Source of the DNA: Microbacterium invictum
GTDB lineage: Bacteria; Actinomycetota; Actinomycetes; Actinomycetales; Microbacteriaceae
Assembly (NCBI RefSeq): GCF_014197265.1
Contig: NZ_JACIFH010000001.1
Coordinates: forward strand, 3,286,001-3,350,000
Direction of reading: 5' to 3'
Length of the DNA: 64,000 nucleotides
The notes below the pieces were generated by a model, which was not told the origin of the DNA, did not search any database, and saw only the letters and a program-made list of their open reading frames with translations. This document shows, piece by piece, positions 57,265 to 64,000 of this stretch (the first letter of the stretch is position 1; each line of letters opens with the position of its first letter). The position numbers were made by a program, and so were the translations under genes.

Positions 57265-58281
57265 ATGAAGAATGATTCCGTGGCCGCAACCAGGCTGCGG
57301 CAGGAGTCGCCCCCGATGACTCGCGGGGGTACAGTGATCGTGGCGCGTGGTAGCACCGCCCTGCGGCTTGCCCTGCGATTCGGAATGGTCTGGGTCCTGA
57401 TCCTCACCGTCATATTCGCGCGGATCATCTATCCGCAATTCTTCGACGCCGCGAACCTCAACAACATGGTCGCTCAAGTGGCCCCGACCGCGATCGTAGC
57501 TGTCGGGATGACCTATGCGATCATCTCGGGTGTTTTCGACCTATCCGTCGGGGCTGTGTTCGCGGCATCCGCAGTCCTGTTCACCAGTCTCTCGAACTCG
57601 ATGCCGTGGCCGCTCGCCTTTGCGTGCACGGTTCTGATGGGGATCGTCTGCGGCGCGGTCAACGGCTTCGTCGTCACCTACCTCAAGGTCAACTCGTTCA
57701 TCGCCACGCTTGCCACGGCGTCGCTCATTTCCGGTGGTGCGTACCTCTACTCCAACGCACAACCTGTGATCTCCTCGGCCGACGGCTTTGAGTTCCTTGG
57801 TACGAGCAGACTGGGAGGGGTGTGGACCTCGACGTGGCTACTCGTTCTGTTGATCCTGCTCCTAGGAGTCATCCTGGGGCGAACCTCCTACGGGAGGTCG
57901 ATCTATGCGGTCGGCGGCAATCTCGAGGCGTCCCGACTCGCTGGCCTGCGGGTAAAGGGTGTTCGCATCAGTGCGTTCATGATCGTCGCGGCGTGCGCAG
58001 CGGTCGGGGGGATGATCGTGGCGTCGCAGACGAGCGTGGGACAGGCGAATCTCGGTGCGAGCGTGACACTGGATGCCATCGCGATCGTGATCATCGGGGG
58101 GACCTCGTTGCTCGGGGGAGAGGGCGCGATGTGGCGAACTGCGATCGGAATTCTCCTCTGGGGAACGATCGCGAACGTGTTCTCGGCTCTGGCTCTGAAC
58201 ACCTCCAGTCAGTTGCTGATCCAGGGCGGTATCCTGCTCATCGCCGTCTCCATCGACTCGCTCGCACGACGGGGACGGTGA
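57265..58281 (+). CDS. Ribose-type ABC importer permease
   Basis: 338 residues; AAGGAG lies eight bases before this ATG, and ATG 57244, overlapping the ATPase stop, is an alternative. About nine hydrophobic segments, with AIISGVFDLSVGAVFAASAV, GRTSYGRSIYAVGGNLEASR LAG and IVIIGGTSLLGGEG as in RbsC. It forms the channel for the ATPase at 55659. Confidence 0.93.
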   Translation: MKNDSVAATRLRQESPPMTRGGTVIVARGSTALRLALRFGMVWVLILTVIFARIIYPQFFDAANLNNMVAQVAPTAIVAVGMTYAIISGVFDLSVGAVFAASAVLFTSLSNSMPWPLAFACTVLMGIVCGAVNGFVVTYLKVNSFIATLATASLISGGAYLYSNAQPVISSADGFEFLGTSRLGGVWTSTWLLVLLILLLGVILGRTSYGRSIYAVGGNLEASRLAGLRVKGVRISAFMIVAACAAVGGMIVASQTSVGQANLGASVTLDAIAIVIIGGTSLLGGEGAMWRTAIGILLWGTIANVFSALALNTSSQLLIQGGILLIAVSIDSLARRGR

Positions 58282-58288
58282 ACCGGCG

Positions 58289-59038
58289 GTGGCACTGACG
58301 ATTCGAGCATTCTGCGTCGGACGGGCATACGGGCTCCCCAAGCCGTCGTTCACTTACATGCGCAACTGGCAGCAGCAGCAAGATCTCACCCTCATCATGT
58401 TCGTCATCGAGGGTGGTGACTCGCCCATCATCGTGGACACCGGTGCCGACGTAAGCCGTGCGCCAGAGCTCCATGGTCTGAGCATGGAGCAGTTGGAGCA
58501 CGAAACCCCGCAGTCCGTCCTTCGCGAATGTCGAATCGACCCGGCCGATGTGAAGCTGGTCGTCAACACGCACCTGCATTGGGATCACAGTTCGAACAAC
58601 CATCTCTTTCCGAATGCTGAGATTGTGGTGCAGCGGGCCGAATTCGAATTCGCGCAGCATCCCGTTCCTTGGCATCGCCATCAGTACGAGGCGCTTCCCG
58701 GGGTCGTCGCAGCTTGGCAGGATGCCCGGGACCGGGTGCGGCTCATCGAAGGCGATGTCGTGCTCGCTCCCGGTGTGACGTCGATCGCGTTGCCCGGCCA
58801 CACCCCTGGATCTCAAGGGGTGCTCGTCGAGGCGGGCGATCGCAGGTACCTCATTGCCGGCGATCTGGTCTACCTCTATGAGAACTGGGCGGGAGACGAG
58901 GCAGTCGATCACATTCCGGTCGGCCTGTTCACTGATCTCGTCGCATATGGAGCAAGCCTTCGAAAGGTCGAGGGCCTGGGCTGTGAGGTCATCCCCAGCC
59001 ATGATGCTCGGGTCGTGGAGCGTCACCTGTTCAACTGA
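58289..59038 (+). CDS. Metallo-beta-lactamase-fold hydrolase (lactonase-like)
   Basis: 249 residues from GTG. Metal motif HLHWDH (His95-His100) after VDTG, with LPGHTPGSQG, IAGDLVY and SHDARV supplying the other ligands. The layout matches N-acyl homoserine lactonase-like enzymes. Starting eight bases after the permease stop, it likely opens a lactone or ester of the imported compound; quorum quenching is possible but not indicated by context. Confidence 0.88.
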   Translation: MALTIRAFCVGRAYGLPKPSFTYMRNWQQQQDLTLIMFVIEGGDSPIIVDTGADVSRAPELHGLSMEQLEHETPQSVLRECRIDPADVKLVVNTHLHWDHSSNNHLFPNAEIVVQRAEFEFAQHPVPWHRHQYEALPGVVAAWQDARDRVRLIEGDVVLAPGVTSIALPGHTPGSQGVLVEAGDRRYLIAGDLVYLYENWAGDEAVDHIPVGLFTDLVAYGASLRKVEGLGCEVIPSHDARVVERHLFN

Positions 59039-59066
59039 TGCTCTCGTGCCGCGTTGGGGCGGAGCC

Positions 59067-59097
59067 TTGACACCATAGAGAGTCTACTATCTATACT
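59067..59097 (+). promoter_or_regulatory. Candidate sigma-70-type promoter
   Basis: TTGACA and TATACT separated by 19 bases, 63 bp before the lipoprotein ATG. The spacer repeats AGAGAG and TCTACTATCTA and may hold an operator. Confidence 0.5.
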
Positions 59098-59159
59098 AGA
59101 GAGCATCCGAGGCTGCTTCGTATCCCGCCCCGGAACCCGGACAGAGAGGTCCTGCGATC

Positions 59160-60275
59160 ATGCGATTCCACCACAGCAAGAATCCGTCCCGTATCGCCCT
59201 CGGTGTGCTCACCGTCGGGGCACTCGTCGTGCTCTCATCGTGCGCATCGAGCACGCCTGAGCCGGAGGAATCAGCGGCCGGCGTTGACTTCCCGGTCGCG
59301 ACCGGGTCAGGGTCGCCGACCGTGCTCGACGACGCCGAGTGGGAGTCGCTCGTCGAAGCGGCGAACGCCGAGGGCGAGCTCATCGTCTACTCCTCGCCTC
59401 CCGGCACCGAAGAGACCTTCGCGCAGTTCTCCGAGGACTACCCCGACATCACCGTCACGGTGGTGCGAGAGCCGACGAGCGATCTCATCGCCCGCATGGA
59501 TCAGGAGATCGACGCCGGCGTAGCCGGTGCGGACGTGACCTGGCACTCGCAGCCCGCCTGGGCCGCCACGCGAGCCGAGGACGGGGCGCTCAACGCCCTT
59601 CAGCTCAGCCCCGAGGCCGCCGAGCTCGGCTGGGGCGAATTCGCCACCGACGACTACTACCTGCAGATCATGGCCAACCCGTATCTGCTCGGGTGGAACA
59701 CCACGCTCGGCGAGCCCGTCGACAACATCCAGGACCTGCTCGCCAAGGCGGGGGACACTCCAGTCGGCATCGCCGAACCCATCTCGCAGAACGGGATGTT
59801 CCAGCTGCAGACCTGGATGGACGAATACGGCGAGGACTTCCTGGGTGAGCTCGCGGCGTTGAACCACACGGTCATCAGGTCGACGACGCCGCTCGCCCAG
59901 AGCCTGGCAGCCGGCGAAGTCGGCTACGCGATCCTCATGCAGCCGGGCCTGCTCGATCAGCTGAAGGAGGAGGGCGCTCCCGTCGAGCAGATCGTGCCGG
60001 ACGACGGACTCGTCACCGGATTCGCCTACGGGCCGATGACGCTCGCCGGCGCCGACCACCCCGCAGCCGCACAGGTGTTCGTGAACTGGTTGATGTCGCA
60101 GCCGACGCAGCAGCTCCTCGTCGACAGCCACGGCCCGCTCGCCGTGCCGATCATCCTCGACGGAACCGAGAACGCGCTGGCGTGGGATGAAGTCCAGGCG
60201 GTCGACGATGCCGAATGGCCCCAGGAGCGACGAGACGAGTTCCGCGCAGTCTGGGACAGCTACTTCCTCCCTTGA
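59160..60275 (+). CDS. ABC-type binding lipoprotein (iron/polyamine/thiamine class)
   Basis: 371 residues; GAGAGG upstream of ATG. Lipobox LSSC near residue 28; family 1 fold with ELIVYSSPPGTEETFAQFSE and VFVNWLMSQPTQQLL near the end. No permease or ATPase genes accompany it in the window. It leads the operon of unusual enzymes that follows, so its ligand may be their substrate. Confidence 0.85.
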   Translation: MRFHHSKNPSRIALGVLTVGALVVLSSCASSTPEPEESAAGVDFPVATGSGSPTVLDDAEWESLVEAANAEGELIVYSSPPGTEETFAQFSEDYPDITVTVVREPTSDLIARMDQEIDAGVAGADVTWHSQPAWAATRAEDGALNALQLSPEAAELGWGEFATDDYYLQIMANPYLLGWNTTLGEPVDNIQDLLAKAGDTPVGIAEPISQNGMFQLQTWMDEYGEDFLGELAALNHTVIRSTTPLAQSLAAGEVGYAILMQPGLLDQLKEEGAPVEQIVPDDGLVTGFAYGPMTLAGADHPAAAQVFVNWLMSQPTQQLLVDSHGPLAVPIILDGTENALAWDEVQAVDDAEWPQERRDEFRAVWDSYFLP

Positions 60276-60329
60276 CCGGCGGCTCGATCGAGTGCCGGCG
60301 ATGCCGGTCCTGACGAAGGGAACGTGCAG

Positions 60330-60590
60330 ATGATGTCGTCTTTGATAGCGGAGGTCGATGCCGCCCTCGGCGGCCTGCGGACCGCGCTCGAGGCCGGCGG
60401 CTACGGGCTGAGCGTCGATGACGTGCAGCCTGATGGCACCGTGCAGCTTGCGGTGACCGCCGGATCCGAGGCGTGTGAGGAGTGCGTGATGCCCGACGAC
60501 ATGCTCGTGCTCATGGCGGAGCGGGCCATTTCGGAGCGTGGGCTCGCCCTAGGCGGAGTGCAGCTGCGCAAGGATTGGCCGGGAAAATGA
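60330..60590 (+). CDS. Small CxxC protein, NifU C-terminal-like
   Basis: 86 residues with GAAGGGA upstream. Alpha-beta-beta-helix pattern: ALGGLRTALEAGGYGLSVDD, then DGTVQLAVTAG, SEACEECVMP with a Cys-x2-Cys, and a helix MLVLMAERAISERG. The order recalls the NifU C-terminal scaffold, which holds an Fe-S cluster through CxxC, but similarity is weak. Its stop overlaps the start of the UGSC-type gene, so it is probably a partner subunit or cofactor carrier. Confidence 0.65.
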   Translation: MMSSLIAEVDAALGGLRTALEAGGYGLSVDDVQPDGTVQLAVTAGSEACEECVMPDDMLVLMAERAISERGLALGGVQLRKDWPGK

Positions 60591-61123
60591 CCCAGACGAT
60601 CCAGATGGTCAATCCGGTGCCGCCGCTCCGCAACGCCGACGGTGACCTCGGGGCGCAGCGCGTCTCGACCCTGGCCGGGAAGCGTGTCGGCCTGCTGTAC
60701 AACGGCAAGCCCGGCGGCCAGCACCTTCTCGAAGGGGTGCGCGGCGCGCTTGCCGCGAGGTATCAGGACATCGATTTCGACTACCGAGCCAAACCTCATG
60801 CCGGCGTCGGCGCCCCGTTCCTCGACGAGCTTCCCGGTAACTGGGATGTGGCGGTGGTCGCCGTCGGCGACTGCGGGTCGTGCTCGTCCTATGCCATCCA
60901 CGATGCGACCGAGCTCGAGAAGCGGGGGATTCCCACTGTGGTGTTCGTGAGCACGCCCTTCACCGAGATGAGTCGGCTCTGGGCGCGGCAACTGGACGTC
61001 CCGAACCTGGGGATCGTCGTGGTCGACCATCCGCTGGCGCATCTGCCGGCTTCCGTCCTTGCGGACGAGTGGGGCGCGCCGCGTGCCGATGAAGTGATCG
61101 GGCTGCTGGCGGCCGACCAGTGA
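60587..61123 (+). CDS. UGSC-family protein, Cys form
   Basis: 178 residues; ATG overlaps the previous stop. The core is VAVGDCGSCSSYAIHD: Cys96-Gly-Ser-Cys99 at the place where other members of the UGSC (seleno)protein family carry selenocysteine-Gly-Ser-Cys. A Rossmann-like alternation (GKRVGLLYNGKPGG, IPTVVFVSTPFTEM) surrounds it. The family is thought to be redox-active, function unknown. Here the Sec position is an ordinary Cys codon. It is embedded in a five-gene overlapping operon, so it likely works with its neighbours. Confidence 0.8.
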   Translation: MTQTIQMVNPVPPLRNADGDLGAQRVSTLAGKRVGLLYNGKPGGQHLLEGVRGALAARYQDIDFDYRAKPHAGVGAPFLDELPGNWDVAVVAVGDCGSCSSYAIHDATELEKRGIPTVVFVSTPFTEMSRLWARQLDVPNLGIVVVDHPLAHLPASVLADEWGAPRADEVIGLLAADQ

Positions 61124-62154
61124 GCGTGGATGCCACGGCGACACTCCTCGCCGTCTCCGCCGATCCGGTGCAGCTTGCCCGCGAACTGGCCGAGCGCCAC
61201 ATCGGCGATGGGCTGCCCGTCGTGGTCGCCACCCCGGAGCGGGTGGACCAGATGCTGGCGGGCACCCCTCGCGACCCCGATGAGGTGATCGGGCACATGC
61301 CTCCGATCCAGGGGCTGGTCACCCCTCGGTATGTGGCAGTGAACGGCGTTCTGGCAGGGTGTTCGCCCGAGCACATGCCGGTTCTGCTCGCCGTCGCCGA
61401 GGCGCTGATGGCTCCGGAGTACAACCTGTTCGCCATCCAGCCCACCACCAACCCCGTCACGCCGCTGGTGATCGTGCACGGCCCCGTGCGAGAGCAGCTG
61501 GGCATGAACTGGGGCGCGGGATGCTTCGGGCCGGGCAATTATGCCAATGCGGTGATCGGCCGCGCGGTCCGCTTCCTCCTCCAGAACCTGGGCGGTGCCA
61601 TCCCCGGCAAGACCGACCAGGCGACACACGGCTGGCCCGGCAAGTACAGCTTCTGCGCAGCCGAGAACGCCGACCAGACCCCTTGGGAGCCCTACCATCA
61701 GCGGGTGGGGCTCGATGCCGACGACAGCGCCGTGACATTGTTCGCTGTGCAGGCGCAGCACAACATCATCGACGTGACCGGGCAGAACGGCTACGAGGCG
61801 CTCAATGTGATCGGGCGCGGAATGGCGGCCGTGGGCTCGAACAACCACACCATGGGCGGGGAGGCTCTGGTGGTGCTCTGTCCCGAGCAGGCTCATCAGA
61901 TCGCCGACAGCGGACTGGGCCCGACGGAAGCCGCCGAGATCCTGTTCGAGCACGCACGGATCGACATGACCGGCATGCCCGCTCCATTCCAAGAGCTGAT
62001 CGCCACTCGTCGGCCGAAGTGGGTGGACATGAGCAGGCTGCCGATCGTCGATCGCCCGGAGGACATTCAGATCATCGTGGCAGGCGGTCCCGGTGTCCAT
62101 GCCCTGTACATGGCGTCCTTCGCGCTGACCAAGGCGGTCACCCGTCGTATCTGA
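61120..62154 (+). CDS. Conserved protein of unknown function, UGSC-linked
   Basis: 344 residues from a GTG that overlaps the preceding stop (GTGA). I do not recognise a named domain. Visible conserved-looking features: LPVVVATPERVDQMLAGTPRD near the start, AVNGVLAGCSPEHMPVLLA with Cys81, GAGCFGPGNYANAVIGRAV and PGKYSFCAAENADQTPWEP. These Gly/Cys-rich motifs suggest an enzyme rather than a structural protein. The tight coupling to the UGSC-type gene implies that they form one complex. Confidence 0.75.
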   Translation: MSVDATATLLAVSADPVQLARELAERHIGDGLPVVVATPERVDQMLAGTPRDPDEVIGHMPPIQGLVTPRYVAVNGVLAGCSPEHMPVLLAVAEALMAPEYNLFAIQPTTNPVTPLVIVHGPVREQLGMNWGAGCFGPGNYANAVIGRAVRFLLQNLGGAIPGKTDQATHGWPGKYSFCAAENADQTPWEPYHQRVGLDADDSAVTLFAVQAQHNIIDVTGQNGYEALNVIGRGMAAVGSNNHTMGGEALVVLCPEQAHQIADSGLGPTEAAEILFEHARIDMTGMPAPFQELIATRRPKWVDMSRLPIVDRPEDIQIIVAGGPGVHALYMASFALTKAVTRRI

Positions 62155-62161
62155 GAGTCCG

Positions 62162-63016
62162 ATGATCATCGATTCCCAAGTCCATGCATACGACGCCGAC
62201 ACCGCCGAAAGGCCCTGGCGCAACGCTCCGGACTGGCCCGCACACGTCACGGGCGCAGAGATGGTGACGGCGATGAAGGCGGTCGGCGTTGACGGAGCGA
62301 TCCTCGTTTCGCCATTCATCCTGTACGGCTACGACGCGAGCTACACCGTCGCGGTCGGGCGTGAGTTTCCCCGCACATTCGCCTTGGTCAAGATGATCGA
62401 CAGCACCGATCCGGATGTAGCCGATGTGATTGCGGAGTGGAAGCAGACCCCGGGCACGGTGGGCATTCGTCTGCGGATCGACATCAAGGTCTCCACCCAA
62501 CCCGACGACCCGGGTGTCGACGTGGCGATGCGGGCGGCAGCTCGGCACGATCTCGCCGTGAACGTGCTGTGCGGCGGGCGGGTCGATGCGGCGATCGACC
62601 TCGTGGATCGGCATCCTGACACCCGATTCGTCATCGACCATGTCGGACTCGACCAGCACCTTCCGATATCGTCCCGGCCGTGGGCGCAGTTGGACGGGGT
62701 GCTCGAGCTGGCGAAGCGGCCGCACGTGGCGCTGAAAGTGAGCGGCGTGGGCACGCTGGCGCGTGAGCCGTATCCCTACCCCGACATCTGGGATCCCTTG
62801 GCGCGGATCTTCGATGCCTGGGGGATCGACAGATGCCTGTGGGGGAGCGACTGGACCCGGACGTCGGCGAAGGTGAGCTACGCGCAGGCGACCGTGCCGT
62901 TTCTGTCGACCGATCGACTCACGGATGCCGAACGGGCTCTGCTGATGGGTGAGGCCTGCGCGAGGGCCTACCGGTGGCGACCAACGCCGCCGGCCGAAGG
63001 CGAGGAGCGAGGATGA
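62162..63016 (+). CDS. Amidohydrolase-2 family metal hydrolase
   Basis: 284 residues. TIM-barrel amidohydrolase signs: N-terminal DSQVHAYD (metal-binding His), FVIDHVGLDQH, and C-terminal RCLWGSDWTRT with the metal Asp. Related enzymes hydrolyse lactones such as 2-pyrone-4,6-dicarboxylate or L-rhamnono- and fucono-lactone, which would fit the glycoside theme. It starts seven bases after the preceding stop and overlaps the next gene by four. Confidence 0.87.
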   Translation: MIIDSQVHAYDADTAERPWRNAPDWPAHVTGAEMVTAMKAVGVDGAILVSPFILYGYDASYTVAVGREFPRTFALVKMIDSTDPDVADVIAEWKQTPGTVGIRLRIDIKVSTQPDDPGVDVAMRAAARHDLAVNVLCGGRVDAAIDLVDRHPDTRFVIDHVGLDQHLPISSRPWAQLDGVLELAKRPHVALKVSGVGTLAREPYPYPDIWDPLARIFDAWGIDRCLWGSDWTRTSAKVSYAQATVPFLSTDRLTDAERALLMGEACARAYRWRPTPPAEGEERG

Positions 63017-64000
63017 GCGCTGTTCCTGTGGGGCTGTTGCGGGGCGACGGGGTCGGCCCGGAGATCTCCGATGCTGCGCTGATGGTCATGGCCGCCGCCG
63101 GCGCGGACATCGAATGGGTCGAGCTGGCTGCCGGGGAGGACGCCTTTCGCCGGACCGGGAGCGCAGTCCCGGACGACACGGCAGAATCGCTGCGCACGCT
63201 CGGCGTCGCGCTGAAGGCTCCATACACCACCCCGTTGACCGGCTACACCAGCCCGAGTTGGGCGATGCGGGAGGCCGTCGACGCCTATGTCAATGTGCGC
63301 TCTGTTCAGTACTATCCGCATCGTGGATCTCGGTACCCGGGACTGGACCTCACCCTGGTGCGCGACCAGACCGAAGACCTGAGCCGGAGCGTCTCCCAGC
63401 GAAGTGCCGACGGCGATGTGGGTATCGGGCTGAAGATCATCAGTCGCCGGGCATCGGAGCGGGTCTCGAGATTCGCCATGCAGTGGGCCCAGGACCATGG
63501 CCACGACAGGGTGACCGTCGGGCATATCGCCACCGGCCAGCGAGCGACCGATGGGCTGTTCCTCGAGTCGGCGATGGACGTCGCGCGCGATTTCCCCGAT
63601 CTCACCGTGGACGAGGAGATCCTCGACGGCCTGTCGACCCACCTCATTCAGGATCCGTCGTCGTATCGCATCCTGCTCACCGAGAGCGTGTACGGCGGCA
63701 TCATGTGCGGGATCATGGCCGGGCTTGCGGGGACGGTCGGGGTGATGCCGGGCGCGTTCATCGGGCCGGGCGGAGCGGTGTTCGAGGCCGGCCACGGCAG
63801 CGCGCCGAAGTACGCGGGTACCGGCAGAGTGAATCCGACGGGGATGATCCTGTCGGGCGCGATGCTTCTGGATCACATCGGCCAGCGGCAGGCCGGCGAT
63901 CGTGTGCGCGCCGCGGTGGCATCGGCGGTCAGTGAGGGAGACATGCTGACGCGGGATCTCGGCGGCACGGCCACCACCGCCGAGTTCGCCACGCGATGCA
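63013..64000 (+). CDS. Isocitrate/isopropylmalate/tartrate dehydrogenase family, 3' cut by window
   Basis: At least 329 residues, open to the window end. ATG overlaps the amidohydrolase stop. VGLLRGDGVGPEI is the family's N-terminal motif. Further marks are NVRSVQYYPH, LVRDQTEDLS, KIISRRASERVSRFA, and FEAGHGSAPKYAGTGRVNPTG for the nucleotide site. It would oxidatively decarboxylate a 2-hydroxyacid carrying a 3-carboxylate, using NAD(P). NVRS and VRDQTE differ from the usual NVRP and VREnTEG, so its substrate probably differs from isopropylmalate. Confidence 0.9.
   Translation, partial: MSAVPVGLLRGDGVGPEISDAALMVMAAAGADIEWVELAAGEDAFRRTGSAVPDDTAESLRTLGVALKAPYTTPLTGYTSPSWAMREAVDAYVNVRSVQYYPHRGSRYPGLDLTLVRDQTEDLSRSVSQRSADGDVGIGLKIISRRASERVSRFAMQWAQDHGHDRVTVGHIATGQRATDGLFLESAMDVARDFPDLTVDEEILDGLSTHLIQDPSSYRILLTESVYGGIMCGIMAGLAGTVGVMPGAFIGPGGAVFEAGHGSAPKYAGTGRVNPTGMILSGAMLLDHIGQRQAGDRVRAAVASAVSEGDMLTRDLGGTATTAEFATRC

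Overview
The window is GC-rich DNA with dense, actinobacterial-type gene content: GPH sugar symporter, LacI, ROK and IclR regulators, lipoproteins with actinobacterial lipoboxes, and many ATGA or GTGA stop/start overlaps. The style fits Microbacteriaceae such as Microbacterium, but that is inference; there is no rRNA or other phylogenetic marker. All identifications come from reading motifs and gene order, without database searches.

Left part (1-18.4 kb) is a mosaic island built on the 3' end of a serine tRNA gene. A 23-bp tRNA-Ser tail occurs three times in direct orientation (1891, 14852, 17162). The first two copies bound a 13-kb segment, and just inside each end lies a TGCCCAC-N4-TGCCCAC pair that looks like integrase arm sites. 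The segment holds an IS481-family element with a 14-bp target duplication, a LacI regulator with two identical operators, a GPH symporter, a GH1 beta-glycosidase, a 1555-residue in-frame GH2-GH3 fusion and a GH78 alpha-L-rhamnosidase. The next tRNA-bounded segment holds a LysM lipoprotein, a Fic/antitoxin pair and a degenerate tRNA-Ser(GCT)-like gene. It is followed by the C-terminal stub of a tyrosine integrase and a decayed ROK regulator.

Middle part (18.4-33.3 kb): a sugar ABC importer operon (binding lipoprotein, two permeases, GH3) faces a TetR gene. Then come a GH78-aldo/keto reductase operon, a hydrolase plus frameshifted serine beta-lactamase-fold esterase, wrecked IS110 and IS982 transposases, an IclR regulator and a 3-hydroxyisobutyrate-dehydrogenase-like enzyme.

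Right part (33.3-64 kb) is a broad catabolic region. It has a cupin and two esterases, a TetR gene sharing a 31-bp operator-like motif with two neighbouring promoters, a complete Dpp/Opp-type importer with a permease-ATPase fusion, a third GH3, three aldo/keto reductases, two aldehyde dehydrogenases, an iron-ADH-fold protein lacking most metal ligands, two more alpha/beta hydrolases and a ribose-type ABC importer with a metallo-beta-lactamase-fold hydrolase. It ends in a tightly overlapping operon: a binding lipoprotein, a CxxC NifU-like small protein, a UGSC-family protein with Cys at the selenocysteine position, an unidentified 344-residue protein, an amidohydrolase and an isopropylmalate/tartrate-dehydrogenase-like enzyme cut by the window edge.

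Taken together the window encodes import and stepwise trimming of complex glycosides (rhamnose, beta-glucose or beta-galactose caps, ester groups), followed by oxidation of the released carbonyl compounds or aglycones. The UGSC operon, the GH2-GH3 fusion and the tRNA-Ser-bounded glycosidase island are the most unusual parts.
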